A program made the translations under genes and the position numbers. Of a DNA stretch of 64,000 bases, positions 46,927-56,425 are shown piece after piece (position 1 is the stretch's first letter; every line of letters starts with the position of its first letter). The DNA comes from Niallia circulans (GTDB lineage: Bacteria; Bacillota; Bacilli; Bacillales; Cytobacillaceae): positions 1,216,001 to 1,280,000 of the forward strand of contig NZ_RIBP01000004.1 in assembly GCF_007273535.1 (NCBI RefSeq), read 5' to 3'. The notes below the pieces were generated by a model. The model was given only the letters and a program-made list of their open reading frames with translations, did no database searches and was not told the origin of the DNA.

Positions 46927-47309
46927 CAGTGATAAAAAGGTGGAATGATGGGTGCTGCTTATCTTTAATGGACCCTTTCTGTAAGTGGAGGACCTATAAA
47001 GCGAGGTCAGCCTCATTCTGCCTATTTTTATCTTATGTTGGTGTTCCAAGAAAACGGATTCTTTCCCTATTAAATTGTAGTTGCATATCAACGATTAGAT
47101 TAGGTAAAATAGAGATTGCTTTTATGCAAAAAACTTCTTAACTTACGGGAGTGCGGGAATTAATACTATACTTCATTAACTATATACATCTTATAGTTTT
47201 TTTCTTCTTCAAAAACGTAACGCCTCAAAAAAATAAATACATTCCTTTCCAAATACAATCTTTCGCTAAATGGTAGGAATAACTGAAAATGAAAAAGAGT
47301 GGTGGCAAA
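46927..47309. promoter_or_regulatory. murA2 / rho intergenic region with candidate rho promoter
   Basis: 383 bp and no glpX, the gene found here in B. subtilis. A promoter candidate is TTGCAT (47081-47086), 18 bases and TAAAAT (47105-47110), giving rho a roughly 190-base leader. A 72-codon plus-strand reading frame at its left side has no family resemblance and was not annotated. Confidence 0.4.
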
Positions 47310-48587
47310 ATGGGATTGAACATATCTAGTTTGGAAAATATGAAATTAAAAGAGCTTTACGAATTGGCTCGTGAATATAAAGTAGCTTATTACAGCAAGC
47401 TGACAAAAAAAGAGCTTATATTCTCTATTTTGAAAGCGAGAGCCGAGCAGGAAGGGTATTTCTTCATGGAAGGTGTTCTCGAGATTATCCAATCAGAGGG
47501 CTTTGGTTTCTTGAGACCGATTAACTATTCGCCAAGTTCACAGGATATCTACATATCAGCTTCCCAAATCAGAAAGTTTGATTTGCGAAATGGGGATAAG
47601 GTTTCAGGTAAAGTGCGTCCCCCTAAAGAAAATGAGCGATACTTCGGCTTGCTGCAAGTAGAAGCAGTAAATGGCGATGATCCGGCAACGGCAAAGGAAA
47701 GGGTTCATTTTCCAGCGCTAACGCCATTATATCCAGACAGACAGATGAAGCTGGAGACAACCCAAAAGTATGCTTCAACACGTATTATGGATGTACTTGC
47801 ACCTGTCGGCTTTGGGCAGCGTGGATTAATTGTTGCGCCTCCAAAAGCTGGTAAAACAATGCTCATCAAGGAGATTGCCAACAGCATCACGACGAATCAT
47901 CCGGATGCAGAGCTAATTGTCCTTTTAATTGATGAACGGCCAGAGGAAGTAACTGACATCGAAAGATCTGTAAGCGGGGATGTTGTTAGCTCCACTTTTG
48001 ATGAGGTTCCAGAAAACCATATTAAAGTTGCTGAGCTTGTTTTGGAAAGAGCAATGCGTCTTGTGGAGCATAAGCGTGATGTTGTTATCCTGATGGACAG
48101 TATAACAAGACTTGCGAGAGCATATAATCTTGTCATTCCTCCAAGTGGAAGAACATTATCAGGAGGGATAGACCCTGCTGCTTTCCATCGTCCAAAACGC
48201 TTCTTCGGTGCAGCGCGTAATATTGAAGAAGGCGGTTCTTTAACAATCCTTGCAACTGCATTGGTTGATACAGGTTCTCGTATGGATGATGTTATTTATG
48301 AGGAATTTAAGGGTACAGGTAATATGGAGCTTCATTTAGACCGCTCTCTTGCAGAAAGAAGAATTTTCCCTGCGATTGATATTCGCCGTTCTGGTACGCG
48401 TAAAGAGGAACTTCTTATACCGAAGGAACACTTGGATAAATTATGGGCCATTCGCAAGTCCATGTCTGATGCTCCTGACTTTGCGGAACGTTTCTTACGT
48501 AAGCTAAGACAAACAAAGTCTAACGAAGAATTTTTTGCGGTATTGTCTGATCAAATGAAGGCAGGAACTGCTGCGAAGCGTTCTTAA
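47310..48587 (+). CDS. rho: Transcription termination factor Rho
   Basis: 425 aa. N-terminal domain [19 protein letters not shown]-binding cold-shock-like domain with EGFGFLRP, and the ATPase core with Walker [14 protein letters not shown], Walker [17 protein letters not shown] and Q/R-loop segments ([21 protein letters not shown]). Hexameric RNA helicase. Start at 47310 matches the family; the preceding ATG lies before GGTGG and would add seven residues. Confidence 0.97.
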   Translation: MGLNISSLENMKLKELYELAREYKVAYYSKLTKKELIFSILKARAEQEGYFFMEGVLEIIQSEGFGFLRPINYSPSSQDIYISASQIRKFDLRNGDKVSGKVRPPKENERYFGLLQVEAVNGDDPATAKERVHFPALTPLYPDRQMKLETTQKYASTRIMDVLAPVGFGQRGLIVAPPKAGKTMLIKEIANSITTNHPDAELIVLLIDERPEEVTDIERSVSGDVVSSTFDEVPENHIKVAELVLERAMRLVEHKRDVVILMDSITRLARAYNLVIPPSGRTLSGGIDPAAFHRPKRFFGAARNIEEGGSLTILATALVDTGSRMDDVIYEEFKGTGNMELHLDRSLAERRIFPAIDIRRSGTRKEELLIPKEHLDKLWAIRKSMSDAPDFAERFLRKLRQTKSNEEFFAVLSDQMKAGTAAKRS

Positions 48588-48648
48588 TTGCTGTTATAGG
48601 AAATCATAACCTGGGAAAAATTTCATGATTCAAGACGAGGAAATGAAG

Positions 48649-48677
48649 TTGCAAAAAGCCCATGTACTTGTTATAAT
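48649..48677 (+). promoter_or_regulatory. rpmE promoter
   Basis: TTGCAA, 17 bases and TATAAT (48672-48677), a near-consensus sigma-A promoter about 100 bases before rpmE. Confidence 0.72.
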
Positions 48678-48783
48678 GATGACAGTGTGTTTTTGAAATA
48701 ATAATGCATGGGAAAAAGCAATGTCCAAGCATTATTCTATAACTCTGTTTCGAAAGTTGCAGGGCGGAAGGAGATGAAAAGGA

Positions 48784-48996
48784 ATGAAAGCAGGAATTCA
48801 TCCAACTTATAATGAAATTACGGTAAAATGCGCATGTGGAAATGAGTTCACAACTGGATCTGTTGCAAAAGAGATGAAAGTTGAAACTTGCTCTGAGTGC
48901 CATCCGTTCTATACTGGACGTCAAAAATTCGCTGAAGCTGGCGGACGTGTTGACCGTTTCAACAAAAAATACGGCATCAAATCGCAACAACAATAA
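48784..48996 (+). CDS. rpmE: 50S ribosomal protein L31 (zinc-binding form)
   Basis: 70 aa. [10 protein letters not shown] start, with Cys16, Cys18, Cys36 and Cys39 present, so this is the C+ zinc form rather than the zinc-independent paralogue expressed under zinc limitation. [13 protein letters not shown] is the family signature. Start follows GAAGGAGATG. Confidence 0.97.
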   Translation: MKAGIHPTYNEITVKCACGNEFTTGSVAKEMKVETCSECHPFYTGRQKFAEAGGRVDRFNKKYGIKSQQQ

Positions 48997-49003
48997 TCAA
49001 CCC

Positions 49004-49043
49004 AAAGAACAGGCAAGAATGTTTCATACCTTGCCTGTTCTTT
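49004..49043 (+). terminator. Terminator after rpmE
   Basis: AAAGAACAGGCAAG and complement around a 12-base loop, ending in TTTCTTT. Confidence 0.85.
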
Positions 49044-49075
49044 CTTTATGATAATCCTACGGACTAAGAGGGTGT

Positions 49076-49119
49076 TTAAGAATACAAGAAAATGAAATAT
49101 GGATTTTTTGTATTCTTAA
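49076..49119. repeat. 12-bp perfect inverted repeat before tdk
   Basis: TTAAGAATACAA at 49076-49087 and its complement at 49108-49119, 20 bases apart. It may be a second hairpin, or the ends of a small decayed element; no T run suits a terminator. Confidence 0.55.
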
Positions 49120-49204
49120 GCGTCTTCTATGAGTACATGAACGCTACAGTCGCTTTGCTGATTTAGTGAAGGACATGTTTTTGGAGGAAGGAAGGAGAGG
49201 TTTC

Positions 49205-49819
49205 ATGTATGTGATGAAACATCATGGATGGGTAGAGGTTATTTGCGGAAGTATGTTTTCCGGTAAATCTGAAGAGCTTATCCGACGAGTTAGAAGAGCC
49301 CAATTTGCTAAACAGAACATTGTTGTGTTTAAGCCTAAAATAGATAATCGTTACAGTGAGGAAGCTGTAGTTTCACATAATGGTTCTACAACAGTTGCTG
49401 TCCCAATTAGCAACTCCTCAGAAATCTTTGAATATGTGAAACCAGATGTTGAAGTGGTTGCTATTGACGAAGTTCAGTTTTTTGATCCGGAGATTGTGGC
49501 AGTTGTCCAGCATTTAGCCAATAGCGGCTATAGAGTTATTTGTGCAGGATTGGATCAGGACTTCCGTGGTGAGCCATTTGGAAGAATGCCTGAACTTATG
49601 GCAATCGCAGAGTTAGTAACAAAGCTGCAGGCAGTCTGTGCTGTATGTGGTTCACCGGCAAGCCGTACTCAGCGATTAATTGACGGAGCGCCAGCATCAT
49701 ATGATGATCCAATCATACTTGTCGGTGCTTCTGAATCGTATGAGCCAAGATGCCGTCATCATCATGAAGTACCTAAATCACCTTCATTGAAAGAAATTAA
49801 CAGTACTTCAATAAAGTGA
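49205..49819 (+). CDS. tdk: Thymidine kinase
   Basis: 204 aa type II thymidine kinase. P-loop [14 protein letters not shown], catalytic-glutamate DEVQFFD, zinc cysteines in [15 protein letters not shown] and the C-terminal CRHHH, and lasso EPFGRMPEL. Salvage of thymidine. Start at 49205 follows AAGGAGAGG and matches Bacillus Tdk; the longer reading does not. rpmE-tdk-prfA order is conserved. Confidence 0.95.
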   Translation: MYVMKHHGWVEVICGSMFSGKSEELIRRVRRAQFAKQNIVVFKPKIDNRYSEEAVVSHNGSTTVAVPISNSSEIFEYVKPDVEVVAIDEVQFFDPEIVAVVQHLANSGYRVICAGLDQDFRGEPFGRMPELMAIAELVTKLQAVCAVCGSPASRTQRLIDGAPASYDDPIILVGASESYEPRCRHHHEVPKSPSLKEINSTSIK

Positions 49820-49842
49820 CTGTATGCAAAGTGACTGTATGC
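49813..49842 (+). repeat. 15-bp tandem duplication across the tdk stop
   Basis: AAAGTGACTGTATGC occurs twice head to tail; the tdk TGA is in the first copy. Looks like a recent replication-slippage event with no effect on the protein. Confidence 0.85.
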
Positions 49843-49847
49843 AAAAA

Positions 49848-49882
49848 AAAATCCCCATTAGAATGCTCTAATGGGGATTTTA
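49848..49882. terminator. Bidirectional terminator, tdk / RsbR-like gene
   Basis: AAAATCCCCATTAGA and complement around a 4-base loop with A and T tracts on both sides. Confidence 0.88.
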
Positions 49883-49883
49883 A

Positions 49884-50732
49884 TTAGGAAGATACAGATA
49901 GACCAAGCTTTGAAAGTGCCTGCTTGAGTGTGCTATATGTTGGGATATCCTCAAGGCTAATCCCTAAATTATAGATGACTTGAGCTATATCGGGTCTTAG
50001 CCCAGATATACTAGATTCCATACCGGTGTATTTCAGAATCTTTACTAAGCTTAGCAGCTTTTGCAGCACCATTGTATCAATGGTAGATACTCCAGAAAGA
50101 TCGATAAGAAGATGTCTAATTTGCTTAGCTTTGCAGCTTGCAGGTACATTTTCTAAGATTAAATTTCCTCTTGTTATGTCAATGGCTCCAATAATAGGCA
50201 GAACTCCAATATGATTAATAATGGGGATAATCGGGTTGCTTAATTCATTGATTGTTTCTTGCTGTGCCTGCATTCTTTTAAGAGTGTATTCGTGGTACAT
50301 TTCAGTAAATTCATTGTTCAATTTGTCAAACGTGAGATGGAAGACCGAACTCCAATGCAATATGGTTGCCTGTGGAACATCTCCTAGTTCTTCAATGAAT
50401 GTAGTAATCATTTCCCAAACGGTTTGCCTTGTCAGACTTAAAGCATGCAGTACTTGGTGAACTGGGACGCCAAGTTTTACTCTGCTTTTGGCAATTTCAT
50501 TCGCCCATTTCGATAAATTGGCGGAGAAGACAGCCTCATCATCTAAAAAAGAACTGATGACAGTTTCAATTGTGAATGCATGTTGGGACCTGAGTAGATT
50601 ATTAACAGAGTCAGTTGAATCTTTACTGTAAATGGATCCCTCTTCGCCGTCTTTTATGGCGAACCATTTTTCCGTAATTATTGGAGCCTTTTCCATTATA
50701 TAGTGATAAACAGAGCCGTTAGATAGAGACAT
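49884..50732 (-). CDS. RsbR-type stressosome protein (STAS domain)
   Basis: 282 aa. An N-terminal all-helical globin-like sensor region (to about residue 155) is joined by a helical linker to a STAS domain, recognised by IDITRGNLILENVP, HLLIDLSGVSTIDTMVLQKL and a C-terminal LGISLEDIPTYSTLKQAL. The conserved Ser/Thr in the DLSGVSTID region is where RsbT phosphorylates RsbR proteins. No rsbS, rsbT or kinase is next to it, so it is probably a stand-alone co-antagonist. ATG at 50732 follows AGAGAGGAC. It sits between tdk and prfA, an insertion relative to B. subtilis. Confidence 0.82.
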   Translation of the reverse strand: MSLSNGSVYHYIMEKAPIITEKWFAIKDGEEGSIYSKDSTDSVNNLLRSQHAFTIETVISSFLDDEAVFSANLSKWANEIAKSRVKLGVPVHQVLHALSLTRQTVWEMITTFIEELGDVPQATILHWSSVFHLTFDKLNNEFTEMYHEYTLKRMQAQQETINELSNPIIPIINHIGVLPIIGAIDITRGNLILENVPASCKAKQIRHLLIDLSGVSTIDTMVLQKLLSLVKILKYTGMESSISGLRPDIAQVIYNLGISLEDIPTYSTLKQALSKLGLSVSS

Positions 50733-50897
50733 TATTTGTCCTCTCTTTCTATGAATATCTTTATTATAAAGCAAAACGTTACAAGAAAAGCATTATATCC
50801 TCGTAATTGCTGTTTTTACATGTTAATTTGGTTTTGACGGGGATAATAGCCTATAATATAATTAAAATGTTATGGAAAAAAATTGAGGTGAATATTC

Positions 50898-51971
50898 GTG
50901 TTTGATCGTCTGCAAGCTGTAGAGGATCGTTATGACAGGCTTAATGAGCTATTGAGCGATCCGGAAATTGTCAATGATACAAAAAAATTGCGTGATTATT
51001 CTAAAGAGCAATCAGATATACAAGAAACGGTTGAAGTTTACCGGGAATATAAAGAAGTAAAAGCTCAAAATCAAGACGCTAGATCAATGCTGGAGGAAAA
51101 GCTTGATTCAGAAATGCGTGCAATGGTTAAAGAAGAGTTAGATGAAACAGCAGCGAAAATTGAGGAATTGGAAGGGCGTCTAAGAATACTGCTGATCCCT
51201 AAAGACCCTAATGATGATAAGAACGTTATCATGGAAGTTCGCGGAGCAGCAGGTGGAGACGAAGCGGCATTATTTGCTGGAGACTTGTTCCGTATGTACA
51301 GCCGCTATGCAGAATCCCAAGGCTGGAAGATGGAAGTAATTGATGCGAGTTCAACAGGTGTTGGAGGATATAAGGAAATCATTTTCATGATAAACGGAAA
51401 AGGTGCCTACTCAAAGCTTAAGTTCGAAAATGGAGCACACAGGGTGCAACGTGTGCCTGAAACAGAATCTGGCGGAAGAATTCATACTTCAACTGCAACT
51501 GTTGCATGTCTGCCTGAAGCAGAAGAGGTTGAAATTGAAATCCACGATAAGGATATCCGTGTTGATACATTTACTTCAAGCGGGCCTGGTGGACAAAGTG
51601 TTAACACTACAATGTCAGCAGTAAGATTGACGCATTTACCGACAGGAACAGTTGTATCCTGTCAGGACGAAAAATCGCAAATCAAAAACAAAGAAAAAGC
51701 AATGAAAGTTTTACGTGCTCGTGTTTATGACAAGTTCCAACAAGAAGCACAAGCGGAGTATGACCAGCAGCGTAAGTCTGCGGTTGGTACAGGAGATCGT
51801 TCCGAGCGTATCAGAACATATAACTTCCCGCAAAACCGTGTAACAGATCACCGAATTGGACTAACTATTCAGAAGCTTGATCAAATCCTGCAAGGGAAAA
51901 TGGAAGATATTATAGATGCTTTGATTCTTGAAGAGCAATCAAGCCGTTTAGAAAGTGCGTCAGATGTCTGA
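50898..51971 (+). CDS. prfA: Peptide chain release factor 1
   Basis: 357 aa. GGQ motif in [21 protein letters not shown], and RF1-type codon-recognition region [16 protein letters not shown]. Terminates at UAA/UAG. GTG start with GAGGTG upstream, eight-base overlap with prmC. Confidence 0.97.
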   Translation: MFDRLQAVEDRYDRLNELLSDPEIVNDTKKLRDYSKEQSDIQETVEVYREYKEVKAQNQDARSMLEEKLDSEMRAMVKEELDETAAKIEELEGRLRILLIPKDPNDDKNVIMEVRGAAGGDEAALFAGDLFRMYSRYAESQGWKMEVIDASSTGVGGYKEIIFMINGKGAYSKLKFENGAHRVQRVPETESGGRIHTSTATVACLPEAEEVEIEIHDKDIRVDTFTSSGPGGQSVNTTMSAVRLTHLPTGTVVSCQDEKSQIKNKEKAMKVLRARVYDKFQQEAQAEYDQQRKSAVGTGDRSERIRTYNFPQNRVTDHRIGLTIQKLDQILQGKMEDIIDALILEEQSSRLESASDV

Positions 51972-52839
51972 TTCAGGACAAATGAAAGTATTTGAAGCCC
52001 TTAAATGGGCTTCTTCTTATTTGGCTGTGCACGGTCGTGAGGAGTACGCTGGAGAATTGCTAATGCGTCATGTGTTAGGGGCGTCTCGTTCTGAGATGCT
52101 GATGAAATTCAGAGAAGAGATGGACGAGGAAGCCTTTCAGAAGTTCCAAAAGTATGTCCATCTTCATGGTGAAGGAAAACCGATACAATATTTAATGGGG
52201 TATGAGGACTTTTACGGACGGACATTTACAGTCAATGAGGAGGTTCTAATACCAAGACCTGAAACAGAAGAGCTTGTTTATAATATGTTAGAGCGAATTA
52301 AGGTGTTATATGGAAGTGAGACTGTTGATTTGGTGGATATCGGGACAGGTAGCGGGGCTATTGCAATAACGATGAAACTAGAATATCCACAGCTTCACGT
52401 GACTGCAACAGACCTATACGAAGAATCCTTGAAGGTTGCAAGGCAAAATGCAAAAGCACTTGAAGCAGAATTGGAATTTGTCCAAGGAGATTTGTTTGAA
52501 CCGTTTTTTAAAGATCAAAGAAAATTTGATGTGATTTTGTCAAATCCTCCTTATATACCAGATCAAGATGCTGCTGAAATGTCTGTTGTCGTCACAGAGC
52601 ATGAGCCTCATCGAGCATTATTTGCAGGAGCAGAAGGCTTGGATATTTACAGAAGAATATGCGAGCAGCTTCCTTCCGTGTTAAAGACTAAAGGCATTGT
52701 CGGCTTTGAAGTCGGCATGGGTCAAAGTGAAGCAGTCTCAACACTGATTGTGAATGCTTTTCCATCAGCAAAGGTGAATGTTGTATATGATATCAACAAG
52801 AAAGATCGAATGGTATTTGCCGAAATAGGGTTTGAGTAA
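51964..52839 (+). CDS. prmC: Peptide chain release factor N5-glutamine methyltransferase
   Basis: 291 aa. SAM motif [12 protein letters not shown] and the catalytic NPPY in [12 protein letters not shown]. It methylates the GGQ glutamine of RF1/RF2, explaining its coupling to prfA. The ATG at 51964 overlaps prfA by eight bases; an alternative ATG at 51982 gives MKVFEALKW, which also matches B. subtilis PrmC starts, so the N-terminus is uncertain by six residues. Confidence 0.93.
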   Translation: MSDSGQMKVFEALKWASSYLAVHGREEYAGELLMRHVLGASRSEMLMKFREEMDEEAFQKFQKYVHLHGEGKPIQYLMGYEDFYGRTFTVNEEVLIPRPETEELVYNMLERIKVLYGSETVDLVDIGTGSGAIAITMKLEYPQLHVTATDLYEESLKVARQNAKALEAELEFVQGDLFEPFFKDQRKFDVILSNPPYIPDQDAAEMSVVVTEHEPHRALFAGAEGLDIYRRICEQLPSVLKTKGIVGFEVGMGQSEAVSTLIVNAFPSAKVNVVYDINKKDRMVFAEIGFE

Positions 52840-52857
52840 CATTTTAAGATTAGTTTT

Positions 52858-52883
52858 AACCGCGGATAATCCGCGGTTTTTTA
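52858..52883 (+). terminator. Terminator after prmC
   Basis: AACCGCGGA-TAA-TCCGCGGTT followed by TTTTTATTTTT: a compact, strong hairpin. Confidence 0.88.
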
Positions 52884-52962
52884 TTTTTAAAAAAAATCAA
52901 AACTTGCTAGTTTAAGAATCTATTAATCTGTCCACACTGTTTTTATGAGGGGGCGAATTAAT

Positions 52963-53709
52963 ATGAAAAGAAAATCAATGGCAACAATTTATATATTTGT
53001 ACTTATCCTATCAACTATTATGAGTTTATATATACCGAAAAATGAAGTGACAGCAAATGACGAAGTGGTAATTCCAAGTGATGCTATTAGACTAAGAATA
53101 TTGGCAAATAGCGATAGTGAAGAGGACCAAGCTTTAAAGAGAAAAGTAAGGGACGCAGTCAATGCAGAAATAACAAATTGGGTAGCAGATTTAACTTCTA
53201 AAGAAGCGGCAAAACAGCTTTTAAAGGATAAACAGCCGGAAATTCAAAAGATAGCAGAAAAGGTAGTTATGGAAGAAAGCTCAGATCAGACAGTTAAGGT
53301 GAAATTCGGTAAAGTAGATTTTCCTACAAAGCTATACGGAGAGTTTTTATATCCTGCTGGTGAATACGAAGCGATTTTAATTACATTAGGAGCAGGAGAA
53401 GGCGCAAATTGGTGGTGTGTACTGTTTCCACCATTATGTTTTCTTGATTTTTCTAACAGTGTTGCTGTAAGTGATGGCTTTGAAGAGGATAAGAAGGAAG
53501 AAGATAGCAAGAAGAACGAAGAAGCAGTAGCAGAAAAGAAAGACAAAGCAGACGAAGAAGCAAAGAAAGCTAAGGAAGACAAAAAAACAGAAGTGAAAGA
53601 AGTAGCAAAAGACAGTAAAGAAGATCCTGTTTATGTGGATGAAGAAAAAGAGAGTGACGTAGAAGTAAAGTTCTTCCTGGTTGAGTTATGGGATAAAATC
53701 TTTGGATGA
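52963..53709 (+). CDS. spoIIR: Stage II sporulation protein R
   Basis: 248 aa. An N-terminal signal/anchor helix (residues 6-25) is followed by the SpoIIR domain: IPSDAIRLRILANSDSEEDQALKRKVRDAV, PTKLYGEFLYPAGEYEAILITLG, and GEGANWWCVLFPPLCF. A long Lys/Glu-rich repeat region (roughly residues 175-230) separates it from the C-terminal LVELWDKIFG. Secreted from the forespore, it triggers SpoIIGA to process pro-sigma-E. Start at 52963 follows GAGGGGG. No clear sigma-F promoter was found. Confidence 0.93.
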   Translation: MKRKSMATIYIFVLILSTIMSLYIPKNEVTANDEVVIPSDAIRLRILANSDSEEDQALKRKVRDAVNAEITNWVADLTSKEAAKQLLKDKQPEIQKIAEKVVMEESSDQTVKVKFGKVDFPTKLYGEFLYPAGEYEAILITLGAGEGANWWCVLFPPLCFLDFSNSVAVSDGFEEDKKEEDSKKNEEAVAEKKDKADEEAKKAKEDKKTEVKEVAKDSKEDPVYVDEEKESDVEVKFFLVELWDKIFG

Positions 53710-53710
53710 T

Positions 53711-53743
53711 ATAAAGCCATCTGCTTGCGGCGGATGGCTTTAT
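53711..53743 (+). terminator. Terminator after spoIIR
   Basis: ATAAAGCCATC and complement around an 11-base loop; tail is T/A-rich but short. Confidence 0.7.
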
Positions 53744-53911
53744 TCATGAAAAATATGGATTAGGACTGCTTTACACATATACTGTAAAACTATACATGCC
53801 ATAATCCTAATGGTAGAGAGGATTAATAAAAATTCTATCATTTTTTTCAAATCCCTTTCATAGTAATAGAATTAACAACTAATTCAATTTATGATAAAGG
53901 AGACTTATAAT

Positions 53912-54370
53912 ATGGAGCATACTGTTAGAAAAGCAGCTAGTGGAGATATAGAGGGTCTTAAAAGCTTTCTAGGGAGAACGGAAGTCGAATTGCAGGGTTT
54001 AGAGAATTGGATGGACTTCTGCCTAGTTGCGGAGGATACGCATTCAGGGGAATTAATGGGGACAATTGGCATTCAGCCCTACGCTGACGCTGGGTTGTTA
54101 AGAGCGCTCGTCCTTAAAAATGGATCAGCTGAAGACATTTTGTACTTGCTTCAACAGGCCATAAGGTTGGCTAAAGAACAAAAATTAGGTATGCTATATT
54201 GCGTGGTGAATAATAAGAATGCAAGGAATCTCTTTCTTTTGCTCGGGTTTAAGGAGATAAATGTCGAAGATTTGCCTATGGATGTTAGAGAATCATCAAC
54301 AGTTAAGACAGCGGAAGCTGTTAATAACTCGAAAATCATGTATTATTCGATAAATAATGTGGATAATTAG
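53912..54370 (+). CDS. ywlB: GNAT-like acetyltransferase YwlB
   Basis: 152 aa GNAT fold. The N-terminal VRKAASGDIEGLKSFL, a central LRALVLKNGSAEDIL strand-helix and the KLGMLYCVVNNKNARNLFLLLGFKEI ending (with the LGFKE acetyl-CoA signature) are typical. Start at 53912 follows AAAGGAGAC. Its stop codon overlaps the first of a cluster of DnaA-box-like sites. Substrate unknown. Confidence 0.85.
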   Translation: MEHTVRKAASGDIEGLKSFLGRTEVELQGLENWMDFCLVAEDTHSGELMGTIGIQPYADAGLLRALVLKNGSAEDILYLLQQAIRLAKEQKLGMLYCVVNNKNARNLFLLLGFKEINVEDLPMDVRESSTVKTAEAVNNSKIMYYSINNVDN

Positions 54371-54593
54371 GAAGAGTTATCCACCGTTATCATCTTTTTA
54401 TTCACAATTTGTGGACAAGTCAGATAAAACACAAAAATATTGACTGGATTCGGTCAAATACTAATTGTCGAAAATTGAAGAACGACAGGCAATTTCAATG
54501 TATTTATACAAGTTTTGATTAAAGGTGGATAAGTATGAAGACAAAATTATGGTCAGTGGATAAGTATGTGGATATAGGTAGTGGTTATCCACA
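54358..54593. promoter_or_regulatory. Cluster of DnaA-box-like sites at ywlB/ywlC
   Basis: Eight matches to TTATCCACA within 236 bp. Perfect: minus 54358-54366 and plus 54585-54593. TTATTCACA (fits TTATNCACA) at 54398-54406. One mismatch: plus 54377-54385; minus 54410-54418, 54524-54532, 54555-54563 and 54567-54575. One covers the ywlC ribosome site. A further perfect box is inside ywlC at 55420-55428. In B. subtilis a stable DnaA-binding cluster lies at ywlC, so this fits a conserved DnaA-controlled locus. Confidence 0.82.
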
Positions 54594-55575
54594 AATTGAA
54601 CAGGCTGCAGACCTTTTAAACAAAAATGAAGTAATCGCCTTTCCAACAGAAACAGTTTATGGACTTGGAGGGAACGCAAAAAATGATGAAGCAATTGCGA
54701 AGATATTTGCCGCAAAAGGCAGACCATCTGATAACCCGCTCATCATCCATATAGCAAAAAAAGAGCAGTTGGCAGAACTCGTGAAGGAAGTGCCAGAGAA
54801 GGCAGAGCAGTTAATGGAAGCCTTCTGGCCGGGGGCGCTTACGATTATTTTCCAGCTTAAAGAAGGTGCATTGTCGAAGCTGGCAAGTGCCGGACTGAAT
54901 ACTGTTGGCATAAGAATGCCTGATCATCCGGTTGCATTAAAATTATTGGAGCTTGCCAATTTACCGATTGCAGCGCCAAGTGCTAATACATCTGGAAAGC
55001 CAAGCCCTACTACTGCGCTTCATGTAAAGGAGGATTTAGATGCAGTTATTGCCGGGATTGTGGATGGCGGTCCGACGGGTGTTGGTGTGGAATCGACGGT
55101 TATTGATTGTACGGATAGCATCCCTGTAATACTTCGTCCAGGAGGTGTGTCCCAGGAGGACATTGAAAAGGTAATTGGGGAAGTGCAGCTAGATAAAGCC
55201 CTTATCAATAAAGATTCCGCTCCAAAAGCACCCGGTATGAAGTATACACATTATGCACCGAATGCACCGTTGTTTTTAGTGCAAGCACCAAGGGAAAGAA
55301 TTCAAGAATTGGTTGCAGAACAGCACCGCAACGGCAAAAAGGCAGGAATACTCACAACAGAAGAAAACAAAGATTATTATCAAGCAGATTATATTTTTGT
55401 ATGCGGACAAAGAGCTGACTTATCCACAGTTGCTGCAAATCTATATGATGGTTTAAGAAGTTTTAACCATAGTGATGTTGATATTATTTTCGCAGAGGTA
55501 TTTCCATATGAAGGAGTGGGGCATGCCATCATGAATCGTTTAATGAAAGCAGCCTCTCACCAAGTTATTGATTGA
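54535..55575 (+). CDS. ywlC: L-threonylcarbamoyladenylate synthase (Sua5 type, YwlC)
   Basis: 346 aa, matching B. subtilis YwlC. YrdC domain: EVIAFPTETVYGLGGNA, KGRPSDNPLIIHI, PIAAPSANTSGKPSPTT; linker PGMKYTHYAPNAPL and C-terminal Sua5 domain. It makes the threonylcarbamoyl-AMP used for t6A37 tRNA modification. The ribosome site (AAAGGTGGATAAG) overlaps a DnaA-box-like sequence. Confidence 0.95.
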   Translation: MKTKLWSVDKYVDIGSGYPQIEQAADLLNKNEVIAFPTETVYGLGGNAKNDEAIAKIFAAKGRPSDNPLIIHIAKKEQLAELVKEVPEKAEQLMEAFWPGALTIIFQLKEGALSKLASAGLNTVGIRMPDHPVALKLLELANLPIAAPSANTSGKPSPTTALHVKEDLDAVIAGIVDGGPTGVGVESTVIDCTDSIPVILRPGGVSQEDIEKVIGEVQLDKALINKDSAPKAPGMKYTHYAPNAPLFLVQAPRERIQELVAEQHRNGKKAGILTTEENKDYYQADYIFVCGQRADLSTVAANLYDGLRSFNHSDVDIIFAEVFPYEGVGHAIMNRLMKAASHQVID

Positions 55576-55631
55576 CATACCGATTGTGTAAATTATTATT
55601 TTAACCTTCATTTAAATTGCTTCTAAAAAAA

Positions 55632-55667
55632 CTTGGACGTGCATATTCTCTAATTAGCAAGTCCAAG
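55632..55667 (+). other. Short hairpin abutting the mntP ribosome site
   Basis: CTTGGAC (55632-55638) can pair with GTCCAAG (55661-55667), whose end overlaps the AAGGAGG ribosome site of mntP. Could modulate translation; the stem is only 7 bp. Confidence 0.45.
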
Positions 55668-55677
55668 GAGGAAGGTA

Positions 55678-56232
55678 ATGTCTACACTAATCGGAGAAAT
55701 ATTTACACTTGTTCTAATGGCATTCGCTTTAGGAATGGACGCATTTTCTGTTGGGCTAGGAATGGGAATGTACAGGCTCAGGCTAAGGCAAATAATGAAA
55801 ATTGGAATTGTTATTGGAGTATTTCATGTCATCATGCCGTTGTTGGGGATTCTTGCAGGGAGATTTCTGTCTGATAATTTTGGAGGGATTGCTGGGATTA
55901 TCGGTGGAGTACTCCTGCTTATTTTAGGTGTGCAAATGATATGGGCAGGCTTTAAGGAAGAGGATGCCTACAAAATTACACCAGTTGGCTTTGGTCTTAT
56001 TGTGTTTGCGGTCAGCGTTAGTTTGGATAGCTTTTCCGTAGGGCTAAGCTTAGGTATTTATAAGGCCAAAACATGGCTTGTTCTGCTTGCCTTCGGCTTA
56101 AGTGCAACATTGTTAACATGGCTTGGTTTAATTATTGGCAGAAAAGCTCAGGGCCTTCTTGGGAATTATGGGGAGGTTTTAGGTGGAGGGATACTGCTTG
56201 CCTTTGGCATTAAGCTGCTTTTACACCTATAG
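55678..56232 (+). CDS. mntP: Manganese efflux pump MntP
   Basis: 184 aa, six helices in two related halves. Each half carries a membrane-embedded Asp motif: [10 protein letters not shown] in helix 1 and [12 protein letters not shown] in helix 4. Exports excess Mn2+. No yybP-ykoY manganese riboswitch fits in the 102-bp upstream gap. Corresponds to ywlD in synteny. Confidence 0.95.
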   Translation: MSTLIGEIFTLVLMAFALGMDAFSVGLGMGMYRLRLRQIMKIGIVIGVFHVIMPLLGILAGRFLSDNFGGIAGIIGGVLLLILGVQMIWAGFKEEDAYKITPVGFGLIVFAVSVSLDSFSVGLSLGIYKAKTWLVLLAFGLSATLLTWLGLIIGRKAQGLLGNYGEVLGGGILLAFGIKLLLHL

Positions 56233-56261
56233 AGTCTGAAGATTCAACCTAGAGTAATCAT

Positions 56262-56290
56262 TGGCAGCTTATAAGTAAGCTGCTTTTTTA
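56262..56290 (+). terminator. Terminator after mntP
   Basis: GCAGCTTA-TAAG-TAAGCTGC followed by TTTTTTA. Confidence 0.85.
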
Positions 56291-56425
56291 TTTGGAAAAA
56301 ACAGCTAAAACTCTACGCGGAAAGTGTAAAATCTATAAATTCTGTCGATAGATATAGTAGTGAATCCAAATGGTGAAATCGAACGGCAATAAATTTATAA
56401 TAACGTTAAAAGGGAGGTGGGAAAA

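Noticed and set aside
46923..47141. 72-codon plus-strand reading frame between murA2 and rho
   Set aside because: It starts inside murA2, lacks a ribosome site, has an unusual Cys/Ser/Leu-rich composition and overlaps the likely rho promoter.
55576..55677. yybP-ykoY manganese riboswitch before mntP
   Set aside because: The gap is only 102 bp and lacks the conserved loop sequences.
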